From Adiantum capillus-veneris (Eukaryota; Streptophyta; Polypodiopsida; Polypodiales; Pteridaceae), in the NCBI GenBank assembly GCA_014529385.2, contig CM043946.1:22376577-22436576 (forward strand): 60,000 nucleotides of DNA. Direction: 5' to 3'. The notes beneath the pieces were generated by a model that did not search any database, was not told the DNA's origin, and saw nothing but the letters and a program-made list of their open reading frames with translations. Made by a program: the position numbers and the translations under genes. The first letter of the stretch is position 1. The number at the start of each line of letters is the position of its first letter. Positions 46,057 to 57,330 of the stretch are shown here, piece by piece.

Positions 46057-47066
46057 TGTCGTGTTGTGGAATGTGAATAATGTGAAACTAAAATATCTAC
46101 CTCACTCTCAATGCTTTCGCTATGTGGGACAGAATTCTATGATGTACATAGTGTGATATATGCGAAAATAGATGCAACGGTTGCATCTCTGTATATACCT
46201 TGTCGGGACAGTGAGGCCCTAGACATGGCACTATGGCATGTTTTTCTACATAAATATATGCCTATTTTTCTTTAGAAATGTACAAATGTCAAGTGTATTG
46301 AAGTGGCACGCTCATTTTGCCTAGAAAGTTCATTGCAGGCAATCTCGGCCAAAAATAGCAGGTTTTATGCGCGGGTAGAAGAGATGCATTCAGAGTGCTT
46401 TCCAAGTGGCAAAATGAGGTTCAAGATGAAATTTAAGCCCAATGGGATTTTTCCACAATTTTAGGGATTTTCCCCAGCTTGTTTGGGCTTTTACGAGCAA
46501 AAAAATGTATTTTTGGGCTTAAAAATACCAAAAATTGTCAAAAATGGCTCAAAATGCCACACCACTCACGGTGACATGACTATGAGGAGTGAGGGAACAT
46601 TTTAGAACATCAATATCAACACTTTGAGCTCCTCTATGAAGGGATACAGCCTACACCTATGGTATGATAGCGAAATCCCGTGCTATTCTTACCCTGTATT
46701 CGAGGTTGTGAGGCCACCAATAAGGGTTTCCCCTCTTCAAATACCTACTTGGAAATGTATAATGAAGTTTTGAAGCTTCCTTGAAATGGCTACGATGGAG
46801 AATTGAAGTGTTTGTATAGGGTTTTTATCAAGGCAAAAGAGCACTGCAACTGTGTAATTGGCAGCGAGGCTACATCAAATCATCACACACATACGAGTTT
46901 GGAGTTGATCTTGGTTCTTTTTCAAAGATAAGCTTTCATAGCTGGAGTTTTGTTCTTTTTTAGTGCGTTTTTAGCATCAAATCCACTACGACTTGCTTGG
47001 TTTTGCTGCGAACTCTCACAATCAAAGGCCCGACGCTTTCCTAGCCGCACTCCGCACTTCTTGACA
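46057..47066 (+). repeat. 3' LTR of gypsy element 3
   Basis: About 1,010 bases. It parallels the 5' copy through GTGAAACTAAAATATCTACC, CTACATAAATATATGCC, CATCAATATCAACACTTTG and GCACTTCTTGACA with scattered changes and small indels. Confidence 0.9.
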
Positions 47067-47499
<433 letters not shown>

Positions 47500-47990
47500 A
47501 GTACTTCTAGAGCAGATATTTTGATCGACTACTCTTGAAGAGGCATAGTCTGCTCTTGCACAAGCTATCTATTTTATAGGTAATTCCATGTTGATGGTCA
47601 CACGAGAGCCATGGAAGCATGCATGGAAGAAGATCGGTGAGTATGGAGCTGGATTTTCCCCTCCATCACATCACTAGATGCGGACAACGTTCTTGGATAA
47701 ATGCTCTGTAGACATCAAAAAGGAAGTTGATCACTTGATCTTGAAATCAATAGATCAAACCGGATGCACTATAGTTAGTGATGGATGGTCAAATGTCCAA
47801 CGTAAGCCGGTAAGTAATTGATGCTATTCAGTCCTCGAGGGGAGTTCTTTATTAAAGCGGTTGACAACTTGGGTGAGATAAAGTTAGGGAGCTATATAGC
47901 TGATATAATAACATAGACAATTGATCAAGGTGGTGCTCCCAATGTAGTACAGGTGATCATTAATAATGCCAAAAATTACAGAGCAATTGT
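47500..47990 (+). pseudogene. hAT transposase relic, DUF659-like part
   Basis: After the target duplication the frame reads TSRADILIDYS, then after a shift LAQAIYFIGNSMLMVTREPW, KHAWKKIGEYGAGFSPPSHH, a stop, MRTTFLDKCSVDIKKEVDHL and GCTIVSDGWSNVQRKPV. A further shift gives GEFFIKAVDNLGEIKLGSYI and GGAPNVVQVIINNA. The order and the SDGW and V-Q-V-x-x-[DN]-N-A motifs match DUF659 of plant hAT transposases; the first catalytic Asp is the one in SDGW. It is the other half of the gene at 30054-30547. The C-terminal dimerisation domain is not seen. Confidence 0.75.
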
Positions 47991-48032
47991 GCTACAATGA
48001 TAACATATTTCATGATTTTTTAAGACAACATA

Positions 48033-48985
48033 ACTTGCAATTTTATAGCAAATATAAACTTCATTCATTGAGCTTAACGATAGTACTTGCTTAAATAGTA
48101 GAGCATCATTTAATGGGAGTAATGACACCTCCAGCCTAGTAGTAGAGTTGATGCCAAGAGCACCACTGAACTAACCGAGAAAAGCATGACATCATTCAAT
48201 GCAACTAACGATGATAACAAAACTTGCAATTTTATAGCAAATATAAACTTCGTTCATTGAACCTAATGACAGCACTAGCTTAAACAAGAGAGCATCATTT
48301 GATGGGAGTCATGACACCTCCAGTCCAGTAGTGAAGTTGATGCTGAGACCACCACTGAACTAACCTAAAAAAGCAGGACATCATTCAATGCAACTAACAA
48401 CACCTCCAACCCAATGGTAGAGTTGATTCCAAAAGAAACACCAAATTAGCTTAAAAACTAGGGAATTATTCAATGAGACTAACAACATCCCCAGCCCAAT
48501 AGTAGAGCTGATGCCAAAAGAAACATTGAACTACCCTAAAATTCAAGGTATCATTTGATGAAACTAGCGACACCTCTAGCACAATAGTAGAGATGATGCC
48601 AAAAGCAACATTGAACTAGCCTAAAAGTCAGGGCATCATTCGATGAAACTAACAACACCTCCAATCCAATAGTAGAGCTGATGCTGAAAGCAACACCGAA
48701 CTAGCCTAAAAGAACGTATATTACACACAAAACATAGAAAGCAATCTATTAGCTTGCACAACGACACTCCCAATCCAATAATAGAATTGATAACGACGAC
48801 AAGACGAATAGAACTACCTATAAATCACAAACGTAACCAACCATGTCTAACAACAACACTTTCGATCCAAAATAGAACCGATGTTGAAGTGAACACAGTC
48901 GGCACGTTGTAAAACAATGCTTGCTAGTCTAGCGTTTCACAACGACACTTCCGGTCCAATAATAGGACCGATGCCGATGTGAAAA
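48033..48985. repeat. Diverged tandem repeat, about 85-bp unit
   Basis: ACACCTCCARYCCARTAGTA-type words occur at about 48125, 48314, 48400, 48485, 48570 and 48655, four spacings being 85-86 bases. Looser copies lie near 48764, 48865 and 48945. The first two units sit in a 190-base duplication (ACTTGCAATTTTATAGCAAA at about 48033 and 48223). It starts where the hAT similarity ends. Confidence 0.8.
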
Positions 48986-48989
48986 GCAA

Positions 48990-50294
48990 GACCAGCATAC
49001 TAGTATTCTGCAAAAAACATTTATAAACTACAAAGTAAACCAACTTCATTACAAAGAAAATAAAGAACTTATGGACCTCCAGGTCCCCTTCACATCACCA
49101 AGTCATTTTTTGTGAATGTGAAGACTTGTGAATTGAGAATTTTGTTAATCAACAGTGTGATCACAAGAAAAATACGTGATCATGTGACTATAAAATCCTT
49201 ACATCTTGCACCTTGGATGCATGCATAGGGTAGACCAAGCCAATCATGGATCCTTTGGTGATGACAAGCAAAATTTTAATGCATCTGTAAGAACTATTCT
49301 CTAAGCAGTACAAGCAGTACTTGACATCCATTGTCTCATCGAGATCAAACTCCATGCAATCTCAAAAATATAATGAACATGTCATATCATATAAGATGCA
49401 ATTGGTCAATGATAAGCATACATATCTTGCACCCTCTATGTCATATGTTGATCTGTCAACTAGATGCACACGACCAAGTCTTCGACTAGCCAAAGTGCTA
49501 AACCACTCACAACATGATGTGACAAGGAATGTTGCATACTCATCTAGCAACCATCAAAATCAAGTGGAATCTCTCTCAAACATAAAAGCAAGAGGAACAG
49601 GAGAGGTAAATGTGATATCAGCATCACTAGCATACAAAGCCAGCTCTCTAGTCTAGGTCAAAGCTGTCTCTGCATCATGCATACATCTGTATCATTGTCT
49701 GATGTGTCTAAAGCAACAACGTGTGCAAATATTCCTTGTGTGACCACAATGCCAACATCTCAAGTTTCAACATGAACGAGACGGTTGTCTCACATGATTT
49801 ATTGTCATGGACTCATAACTATCACACATATCAACTTCCATAAGTGAAGTTATGGCTCTATAGCATGTACATGGCAATGTGCATAAACCAATGCCAAAGA
49901 GAAGTGCACCAAAATTGGCACGAAAGGAGCTCCTTGCAGAGAGAAAAAACTCTCAATAGAGCTACCAACACTCGTAGTGCTCAAGAATATCAATGCATAA
50001 AATATTCCACAGTAGTGTAACGACATTGTGCTCTATAAACATCACAAAATGATGTAAGTCTCAACTGTCAAAAGTACATGGAACTTGTAACCTGTGACCA
50101 CCTGTAAACTGTATGCAGTAGACTCACAATTTGAATACTCGTCAATCAGAAACAGGACATACCATAAGTCTAGATGTAGCCACTGTGAGCATAAACAAAT
50201 CTCACTCTTGCAAGAGTGGATACAAGAACACCAATATGTGTCCAAAAACAAGCATATGCTCAATGCGGGAGTAAAGTCAACCATAACAAAAGAG
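48990..50294. other. Unassigned stretch left of copia element 4
   Basis: AT-rich DNA with short open frames (for example 49321-49656, Ser/Asn-rich) without a recognisable domain. Together with 55966-56953 it is the target sequence of copia 4, probably the leader of an older minus-strand LTR element whose primer site and LTR lie at 56954. Confidence 0.4.
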
Positions 50295-50299
50295 AATCG

Positions 50300-50578
50300 T
50301 GTTGAAGATGATGAAACAGGAAACAGAAGGAAGACAGCAACTCAGAGTAGGAAGAAGATGGAGAAGGAGAAGACACAGAGCTTGTGTACGAGATCTCTGT
50401 AGTCTCTCTCTCTGTATTGGAATAATAATATGTGTACAAACTCAGAGCTACAAAGCTTATATGAAACCCTAAGAGATAAGGTGTCCTTTCACACCAGATG
50501 TCCAGGGGGAAAAACCCAGTGGGAGAAAAGTGCCCCTGGTGAAGCGCGTATACACACTAACACTACTACATGTCTACA
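50300..50578 (-). repeat. 3' LTR of copia element 4
   Basis: 279 bases; on the minus strand it starts TGTAGACATG and ends CTTCAACA. It is preceded (minus sense) by the purine tract CTACAGGGGGGATT at 50592-50579. Confidence 0.96.
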
Positions 50579-50617
50579 AATCCCCCCTGTAGTGATAGTG
50601 TGAATCCGTACAAGGTA

Positions 50618-51272
50618 GCAGATCATCATGTGTATGAGAGTAAGCCCAAAGCTTTTCGGAAAGCTTCAAACTTTTCTCGTGATAACGCCTTCGTAAATAG
50701 ATCTGCAATGTTATCCTGTGTAGGACAGTAAGTTAGTGTGATCTCCCCTGCATGTAGCCTTTCCCTGACATAGTGGTAGTGAACCTCTATGTGCTTTGTT
50801 CTTGCATGAAATACTGGATTCCTTGCAACTGCCATAGCACTCTGACTGTCAGTGAAAATGGTAGTGGGTGCCTGTTGACACTCACAAAGATCTGCCAATA
50901 ACCTGCGTATCCATACACAATCAACTGTTGCCGTGAAAGCTGCCCTGTACTCAGCTTCACAAGTTGATGTAGCCACTGTGGGTTGCTTCTTGCTTAGCCA
51001 AGATATACATGCATTTCCCAAGAAAAAACAATTTCCACTTGTGGAATGTCGTGTGTCAAAATCACCAGCCCAATCTGAATCGTTGTAACCAAGAAGCTGC
51101 ATAGAACTGTGCTTTCCATACATATCCCCCCTTGGAAAGAACATGGCAAGATTAGGGGTACCTGAAAGGTAACGAAGTATGCGCTTCACAGCCTGCCAAT
51201 GATGCATACCTGGGCTGTGCATAAATCTGCTTGCTTGTGAAACCCCAAATTGAATGTCTGGACGAGTATTGC
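50618..51272 (-). pseudogene. RNase H region of copia element 4, sense copy (left arm)
   Basis: The minus frame has NTRPDIQFGVSQASRFMHS, GYNDSDWAGDFDTRHSTSG, STCEAEYRAAFTATVD, FTDSQSAMAVARNPVFHART and KHIEVHYHYVRE, ending LLSYT with a stop near 50626. The RNase H domain is itself intact with D, E and D residues in place (SDWAGD, CEAEYRA, TDSQSA). It is separated from the rest of Pol by the antisense copy, so it cannot be made as part of a normal Gag-Pol. Confidence 0.9.
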
Positions 51273-52092
51273 AGGCAAAATATTTGCATAAAATTTTGGA
51301 CAAGTTTGGTATGCAAAATTGTAAGCCAATCTCTACACCCGTAGAAACTGGATCAAAGTTGAGCATGCACGATGCTGGAGAACCTTTTGATGTACATACT
51401 TATGCAGCAGCGGTTGGTTGCTTGATATATTTGGCAGGCAACACTCGTCCAGACATTCAATTTGGGGTTTCACAAGCAAGCAGATTTATGCACAGCCCAG
51501 GTATGCATCATTGGCAGGCTGTGAAGCGCATACTTCGTTACCTTTCAGGTACCCCTAATCTTGCCATGTTCTTTCCAAGGGGGGATATGTATGGAAAGCA
51601 CAGTTCTATGCAGCTTCTTGGTTACAGCGATTCAGATTGGGCTGGTGATTTTGACACACGACATTCCACAAGTGGAAATTGTTTTTTCTTGGGAAATGCA
51701 TGTATATCTTGGCTAAGCAAGAAGCAACCCACAGTGGCTACATCAACTTGTGAAGCTGAGTACAGGGCAGCTTTCACGGCAACAGTTGATTGTGTATGGA
51801 TACGCAGGTTATTGGCAGATCTTTGTGAGTGTCAACAGGCACCCACTACCATTTTCACTGACAGTCAGAGTGCTATGGCAGTTGCAAGGAATTCAGTATT
51901 TCATGCAAGAACAAAGCACATAGAGGTTCACTACCACTATGTCAGGGAAAGGCTACATGCAGGGGAGATCACACTAACTTACTGTCCTACACAGGATAAC
52001 ATTGCAGATCTATTTACGAAGGCGTTATCACGAGAAAAGTTTGAAGCTTTCCGAAAAGCTTTGGGCTTACTCTCATACACATGATGATCTGC
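51254..52092 (+). pseudogene. Antisense copy of RT end and RNase H in copia element 4 (right arm and spacer)
   Basis: On the plus strand this reads LQAKYLHKILDKFGMQNCKP, HTYAAAVGCLIYLAGNTRP and the same RNase H to LLSYT at about 52084. Bases 51438-52092 pair with 51272-50618 over 655 bases with about three mismatches by eye (giving, for example, NDSDW versus SDSDW and NPVF versus NSVF). The 165-base spacer (51273-51437) codes for the end of RT that precedes RNase H. Orientation is opposite to the rest of the element. Confidence 0.93.
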
Positions 52093-55000
52093 CATCTCTC
52101 TTTTTGACATACAAAGTACTTTCTGTTGGACTATTCTGAAATCCCTGGCCAATCAAATAAGTATGTATCTTCTCATACCATGCTCTTGGAGCCTGTTTGA
52201 GACCATACAAAGCTTTACGCAATCTACATACCTTTTGCTCTTGACCTTTTACAACAAAACCACTTGGTTGACTTACATAAACTTCTTCCTGCAAATCACC
52301 ATTCAAAAAAGCAGTTTTGATATCCAACTGATGCACTTTCCAACCATGATGAGCAACAGTTGCAACTAGTGATCTAACTGTGGACGCACGAGAAGTAGGA
52401 GCAAAGGTTTCATCATAATCTATGCCTTTCTGTTGCGCATAGCCTTTTGCCACAAGCCTTGCTTTGTACCTGTCAACAGTACCATCTTGTTTCCTTTTTA
52501 CCTTAAAAACCCACTTTGTACCAATAGGCTTTTTACCTGTAGGCAAGTCCACTAGATCCCATGTATGATTCTTATGAATAGAATCAATTTCTTGCTGCAT
52601 AGCATCTTTCCACTGAACACACTCTAAAGCTTGTTCAAATGAATCAGGCTCATCTGCATCACAAAGAGTGCTAAAGCAAGCCAAATCTACTTGCTCTCTG
52701 CCAAAAGTAGTACCAGCACGTGTTTTTCGTGGCAACGGTGCATCCAACTTGCTATCCTGCAAAGTTTTCTGAACCCATTTAGGCAAGGTTCTTTCTTCCC
52801 TGAGAACTTCTTGCTCTTCACGCACAATTTCCTCTACATCATGAGGTGTCACATGCTGATCAAAAGATTGATCAAGATTATCAACCTGTTGTGATTCTTG
52901 ATTCTCCACAAAAGAAGGAAGCAAACCTTCAAATACATCATGTGTCTGCATATGAGGTACATCAAAAGCAACCATAGGTTGAGCAGTAGTTTCTGCAAAA
53001 ATTACATCACGACTTTCAAAAATCTTGTTTGTAGCAGGATTGTAAAGTCTATAACCTTTACTTCCACTACTGTACCCCACAAATATACATTTGATTGCCT
53101 TATCATCAAGCTTCCCACGTAACTGCTGAGGAATGTGAGCATAAGCAAGACAACCAAAAACACAAAGATAACTGACTGAAGGTTTTTTGTCATACCAAGC
53201 TTCATATGCAGTAATGGTCTTCAAGGCACGAGTAGGACACCTGTTCAAAACATGTGCTGCACAAGCAATTGCCTCCATCCATAGCTTATGAGGCAAACTC
53301 TTAGCCTTGAGCATACATCTAGCTGTCTCCATTAAAGACCTGTTCTTCCTTTCTGCAACACCATTCTGTTGTGGTGTGTATCGCATAGTGCATTGGTGTT
53401 TAATGCCTTTCTTTCCCAAAAAATCCTTAAATGCACCTGACATGTATTCACCTCCTCGATCGGTACGAAGAGTCTGTACTTTGCAACCTGTGTCATTTTC
53501 AACCATGGCGACATAATGTTGAAAAACTGCAAACACATCTGACTTTGCTTTGAGTGGATACACCCAACAAAACCTGGAAAAGTCATCAATGAAGGTCACA
53601 AAATAAAGGCTGTTTCCTATAGATGGCATCCTCATAGGACCACATACATCACTGTGTACAAGCTGCAACTTTCGTGTCGCTCTAACTGAACCATCCTGCG
53701 AAAATGCAAATCTGTGCATCTTTCCAAGAACGCAACCTTCACATACATGTCTTGGTGGCATCTCCAATAAAGACAAATCATGCACCATATTATGACGTTG
53801 TAAAGTCATCAAACTGCCATAACTAACATGCCCAAATCTAGCATGCCACAACTCAGCATCCTGCATGGCCTGAGTCTTTGTTTCTGCAATACATACCTGA
53901 ATCTGCTTTTCATAACGATCTAGCACAAATAGTCCATTTTCCAGTGTACCTGTAGTGATAAGAGAATAACCATTCTCTCGATCTCGTACAACACATCTGT
54001 CATCCTCAAAAATGACCCGAAGACCATTTTTTGCAAGAGAGGATACAGACAACAAATTCTTCTTGATCCCTGGAACATATAAGACATCTGGCAAGCATAA
54101 ATCTGAACCATCTGAAATGGTAATCAAAATCTTACCAACGCCTTTGATTGGATAAGAAGCATTATTTGCACATGTCACCTTCTTTCCTGCTGGAGCTGCA
54201 TCCAATGAACAAAACAAATCCTTCCTTGAAGTAATATGCCTGGATGCACCACTATCAAAGTACCAAATCATTTGTGTCTTGTCAACACTGTAAGCAGAAA
54301 AATTTGAACATACTACAAAAGCATAAGAATCCTGCACAAAGTTTGCAGACTCTTCTTTAGCTGTAGAAGAATCACCAGAAGCTGAAACAACCAAACTTGA
54401 CTCTTTCTTCTTTTCTTTAGCAATTCGCTTTTTACACTCACTAATGTAGTGACCAGGTTTCTTGCAGTAGTGACATTTACCTTTCTTCTTGGACTTGTCG
54501 GAATCACCTTTAGACTTCTCTGAAGATTGTCCTGCACTAGACTTGGAGTGATGAGCACTCTCTTTACCCCTGTTTTTGTTCTGTACAACAAGAGCATGAT
54601 CCATACCATCCACCTGTAAAGACTTGTTCTTACGTGATTGATCCTCCTGCAATAGCAAAGCCACTAACTCTTCAAAATGAAGAGGGTCAGGATTAGCTCG
54701 CAAAGACAGAGTCAAAGAAGTCTGAAAAGTCAAATAAGATGGTGGTAGTGAATTGAGTGTTTTGGAAACCAAGTCCTTCTCTGGAATCACTTCATCAATG
54801 CTAAGCAATTGCTCTTTAAGATCCCTGATTTTTGTAAGATGCTCGACAATATCGTCACCTTCGTCCATCTGTATTTTGTCAAGTTGTTTCTTCAAAAACT
54901 CTATTCTGGCAGCGTTTCTTCCTCCAAACATAGCTTGCAGAGTGTTCCAAGCATCCTCAGAAGTTCTGCAAGATCTGATATGTGGTGTGATTGTCCTCTT

Positions 55001-55282
55001 TATGGTTAAGGCAATCACAGCCATAGCCTGTGCATCTTTAGTATCCCATCTCTTTTGCTCTGGAGTGACTTGTGAGGGTCCTGCACCAACAGCTGCACCA
55101 CGACCAGGCGTGGCAGGTGCAATGCTACCTGGACGAACTTCATCTCCAGATACATAATCCCACAATCCTTTACCAACCAAAACATTTTTGGCCATAAAAG
55201 ACCAAAGAGAATAGTTGGTACCATCCAATTTGTCTTCGGATGTAAACGCACCAAAAATCTCTTTCTCCGTAGATTGAGCCAT
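52093..55282 (-). CDS. Gag-protease-integrase-partial RT polyprotein of copia element 4
   Basis: I take the start as ATG at 55282 (MAQSTEKEIFGAFTSEDKLD), about 385 bases after the primer site. The frame is unbroken for over 1,060 codons. Gag has DGTNYSLWSFMAKNVLVGKG; the knuckle is CHYCKKPGHYISEC (about residue 270); protease YFDSGASRHITS (about 341). The pre-integrase site has LWHARFGHVSYGSL and CEGCVLGK. Integrase D, D and E are at HSDVCGP (about 542), LRTDRGGEY (about 605) and NGVAERKNR (about 640). RT begins HTWDLVDLPTGKKPIGTKWV and reaches DIKTAFLNGDLQEEVYV, LYGLKQAPRAWYEK and STLYVKKRDG. It then crosses into the inverted copy and stops at 52073 after five unrelated residues. YVDD is missing. 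Confidence 0.95.
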
Positions 55283-55667
55283 ACTGTAGATGCACACAAG
55301 AGAGCAAAAGAACCTCCAAGAGATTCACAAATCTCCTCTCCAATCCAAGCAAAACTCTACACAAAATCTCAGCACAAAGCTAAGACAAGCTGCTTCCCAA
55401 AAGAACTGTTTACCTGAAGAAAATCTGTCAAAAAGCACACCCTCTTGATCTAAACGCCTCCGAAAAGTAACTTCTGCTACGCTGCTCAGAACAAAATTCT
55501 GAGGGCTCGAACGGCTTCGAAAGGGGGGTAAAACCCCAGGTCGCCTGATCAGAATACTCCCGGAACGTCGAGGATGCTCCCACGAACAAATTTTCCGAAA
55601 ACTGCCTGAAAACTGCGATTGCGCGCGCGGACGCGAAAACGCAAGTAGAGGCTCTGGAAATCACCTT

Positions 55668-55679
55668 GCTCTGATACCA
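55668..55679 (-). other. Primer binding site of copia element 4
   Basis: The minus strand reads TGGTATCAGAGC, an exact 12-base complement of the initiator-Met tRNA 3' end, two bases from the LTR. Confidence 0.93.
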
Positions 55680-55681
55680 AT

Positions 55682-55960
55682 TGTTGAAGATGATGAAACA
55701 GGAAACAGAAGGAAGACAGCAACTCAGAGTAGGAAGAAGATGGAGAAGGAGAAGACACAGAGCTTGTGTACGAGATCTCTGTAGTCTCTCTCTCTGTATT
55801 GGAATAATAATATGTGTACAAACTCAGAGCTACAAAGCTTATATGAAACCCTAAGAGATAAGGTGTCCTTTCACACCAGATGTCCAGGGGGAAAAACCCA
55901 GTGGGAGAAAAGTGCCCCTGGTGAAGCGCGTATACACACTAACACTACTACATGTCTACA
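55682..55960 (-). repeat. 5' LTR of copia element 4
   Basis: 279 bases, identical by eye to 50300-50578. Flanked outside by AATCG. Confidence 0.96.
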
Positions 55961-55965
55961 AATCG

Positions 55966-56953
55966 CCCTCTCAATCCAATGACTACAAATGCATCAAAAG
56001 AGTGTATGGAAATCAAGCCATAACTATGGCAAGAAATCTAAGAAAAATTGGACAAAGTTTCCCATGCGAAATGAGCAAAGTCTCAATGCAATTCTCAACC
56101 ATAGACCGCATCAAAGATGCCAAAATGGCTCCACAATGTGCATACAATGGCAATCCCCACTCCACATACACAAAATAGAGTGATTACACATAAGTAAGTG
56201 CCAAAACCATATGCAAATTTCCATAAACCAAAGCACTAAATTAATGTCAAAACGTCTTGCAAAACTCTCTGCAAATTCCTACACCGCTCTCTCTAAAATC
56301 AGCTCAATTGTACAAGCCAATGCTTATAACATGTGATGAATCCGCTCTCAAATCCTAAGTCCATAAGAGTGCATACATCCACCAAATGTTCTCAACTTAT
56401 GCACATAAATTTGCTGAAATTTTCAATCCACACTCTCTTCACTGAGAGAACTATAAATGCACAAAACAAGTGAACAACCAAGATCAATTTGACTTGATGT
56501 AGCAAATCAAGTCCAAAATCACTCTAAATCACCACAATACAAATACATGGTCTACATATTAATCTGTAACTTTTTGAACGCCCTATAGCCAGACAGCCAA
56601 TATCTCTTAACCCGTCGAGAATTTGAAGAAATTTCCTTCTGTAAAGTTGTAGATCATGAAAAAATAATCAAAAATCTCAAGAATGGGCATGAAATGTATT
56701 GTTTTTACAAGTCATTATAGATCTGTAAAAATCTATAATTGTCTACCCTCGACATGCAGGTAGTCTGTCAAAATAAATAGAAAAAATGGTGCAAAATTTG
56801 GAAAAAAAATCAATTGAAAAGTTATAGACCACAATGTTTTTGGTACGGGTAATGGAAATTAAGCCAATGTTCTACTGCAAAGCAATGCTAAAAAAATTAC
56901 AGCTTCGTTGCACTCTCTGCCATGACGTCGCAAGATGCAAGGCCTTCACTACA
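55966..56953. other. Unassigned stretch right of copia element 4
   Basis: No coding region recognised. It reads on towards a primer site at 56954 and so may be the leader of a degraded minus-strand LTR element into which copia 4 inserted. Confidence 0.4.
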
Positions 56954-56965
56954 ACTCTAATACCA
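56954..56965 (-). other. Primer binding site of a degraded LTR element
   Basis: The minus strand reads TGGTATTAGAGT, two mismatches from the initiator-Met tRNA complement, two bases from the LTR end at 56968. Confidence 0.65.
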
Positions 56966-56967
56966 AT

Positions 56968-57330
56968 TGTGAGTGCACGAACGCAGTGCGTATGGATAGA
57001 GGGAGAAGGAGAGAGATAGAGAATGCAAAATGTGAGTGGAGTAGTTCATCACAAGGAGAGAGTCCCTTATTCTTCTATCTAGTAGAGAATAAGGTGTGTA
57101 CGAGTATAGACAGTAGGACGCCTCTGGGCGATCCGACCGCGGTAAGAGGCACCCCATCTTTACCCCAACATTTCATGCCCTTGTAATCAATGCAAATAGG
57201 TTGTGCATCGAGCACGACGTTGTTGGAGTGCGCGGTTCTCCAAGGTCGATCAGGAAAGCATAGGGCCTCTAGATGTAGACAAGAGCTTACCAGACACTCA
57301 AGCTAGGATAAACAAGTGCAAATAGACTTA
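56968..57330 (-). mobile_element. LTR adjoining the primer site (outer end unresolved)
   Basis: The plus strand starts TGTGAGTGCACGAACG, matching 28492. A short GA-rich block follows where the other copy has its long GA run. The outer edge is a guess, since no second LTR of this element is in the window. Confidence 0.5.

Larger units (their letters stand above)
34412..47066 (+). mobile_element. Gypsy element 3 nested in the copia 2 LTR
   Basis: LTRs at 34412-35488 and 46057-47066 share TGTCGTG...TTGACA ends and most of their length; the left one is longer by a 66-base internal duplication (34516-34620 region). The purine tract AGAGGGGGTGGA precedes the right LTR. The interruption falls in a GGCTACACAC-GGCTGCC site of the copia 2 LTR, with ACAG on the left and ACGA on the right as a probable decayed 4-5 base duplication. 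Domain order Gag-protease-RT-RNase H-integrase is Ty3 type. A LINE of nearly 4.9 kb lies within its Gag region. Confidence 0.9.
50300..55960 (-). mobile_element. Copia element 4: young Ty1/copia with an internal inverted duplication
   Basis: Two 279-base LTRs (50300-50578 and 55682-55960) appear identical at every base by eye. AATCG flanks both sides exactly (50295-50299 and 55961-55965). On the minus strand the order is LTR, primer site, Gag-protease-integrase-RT N-terminus (55282-52093), an antisense RT end plus RNase H copy (52092 back to about 51250), a sense RNase H copy (51272-50618), purine tract, LTR. The RT core with YVDD is absent. The element must have moved with enzymes supplied by an intact relative. 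Confidence 0.97.

Noticed and set aside
49321-49656. 111-codon Ser/Asn-rich open frame
   Set aside because: No recognisable domain and the codon pattern looks random; probably chance in leader-like DNA.
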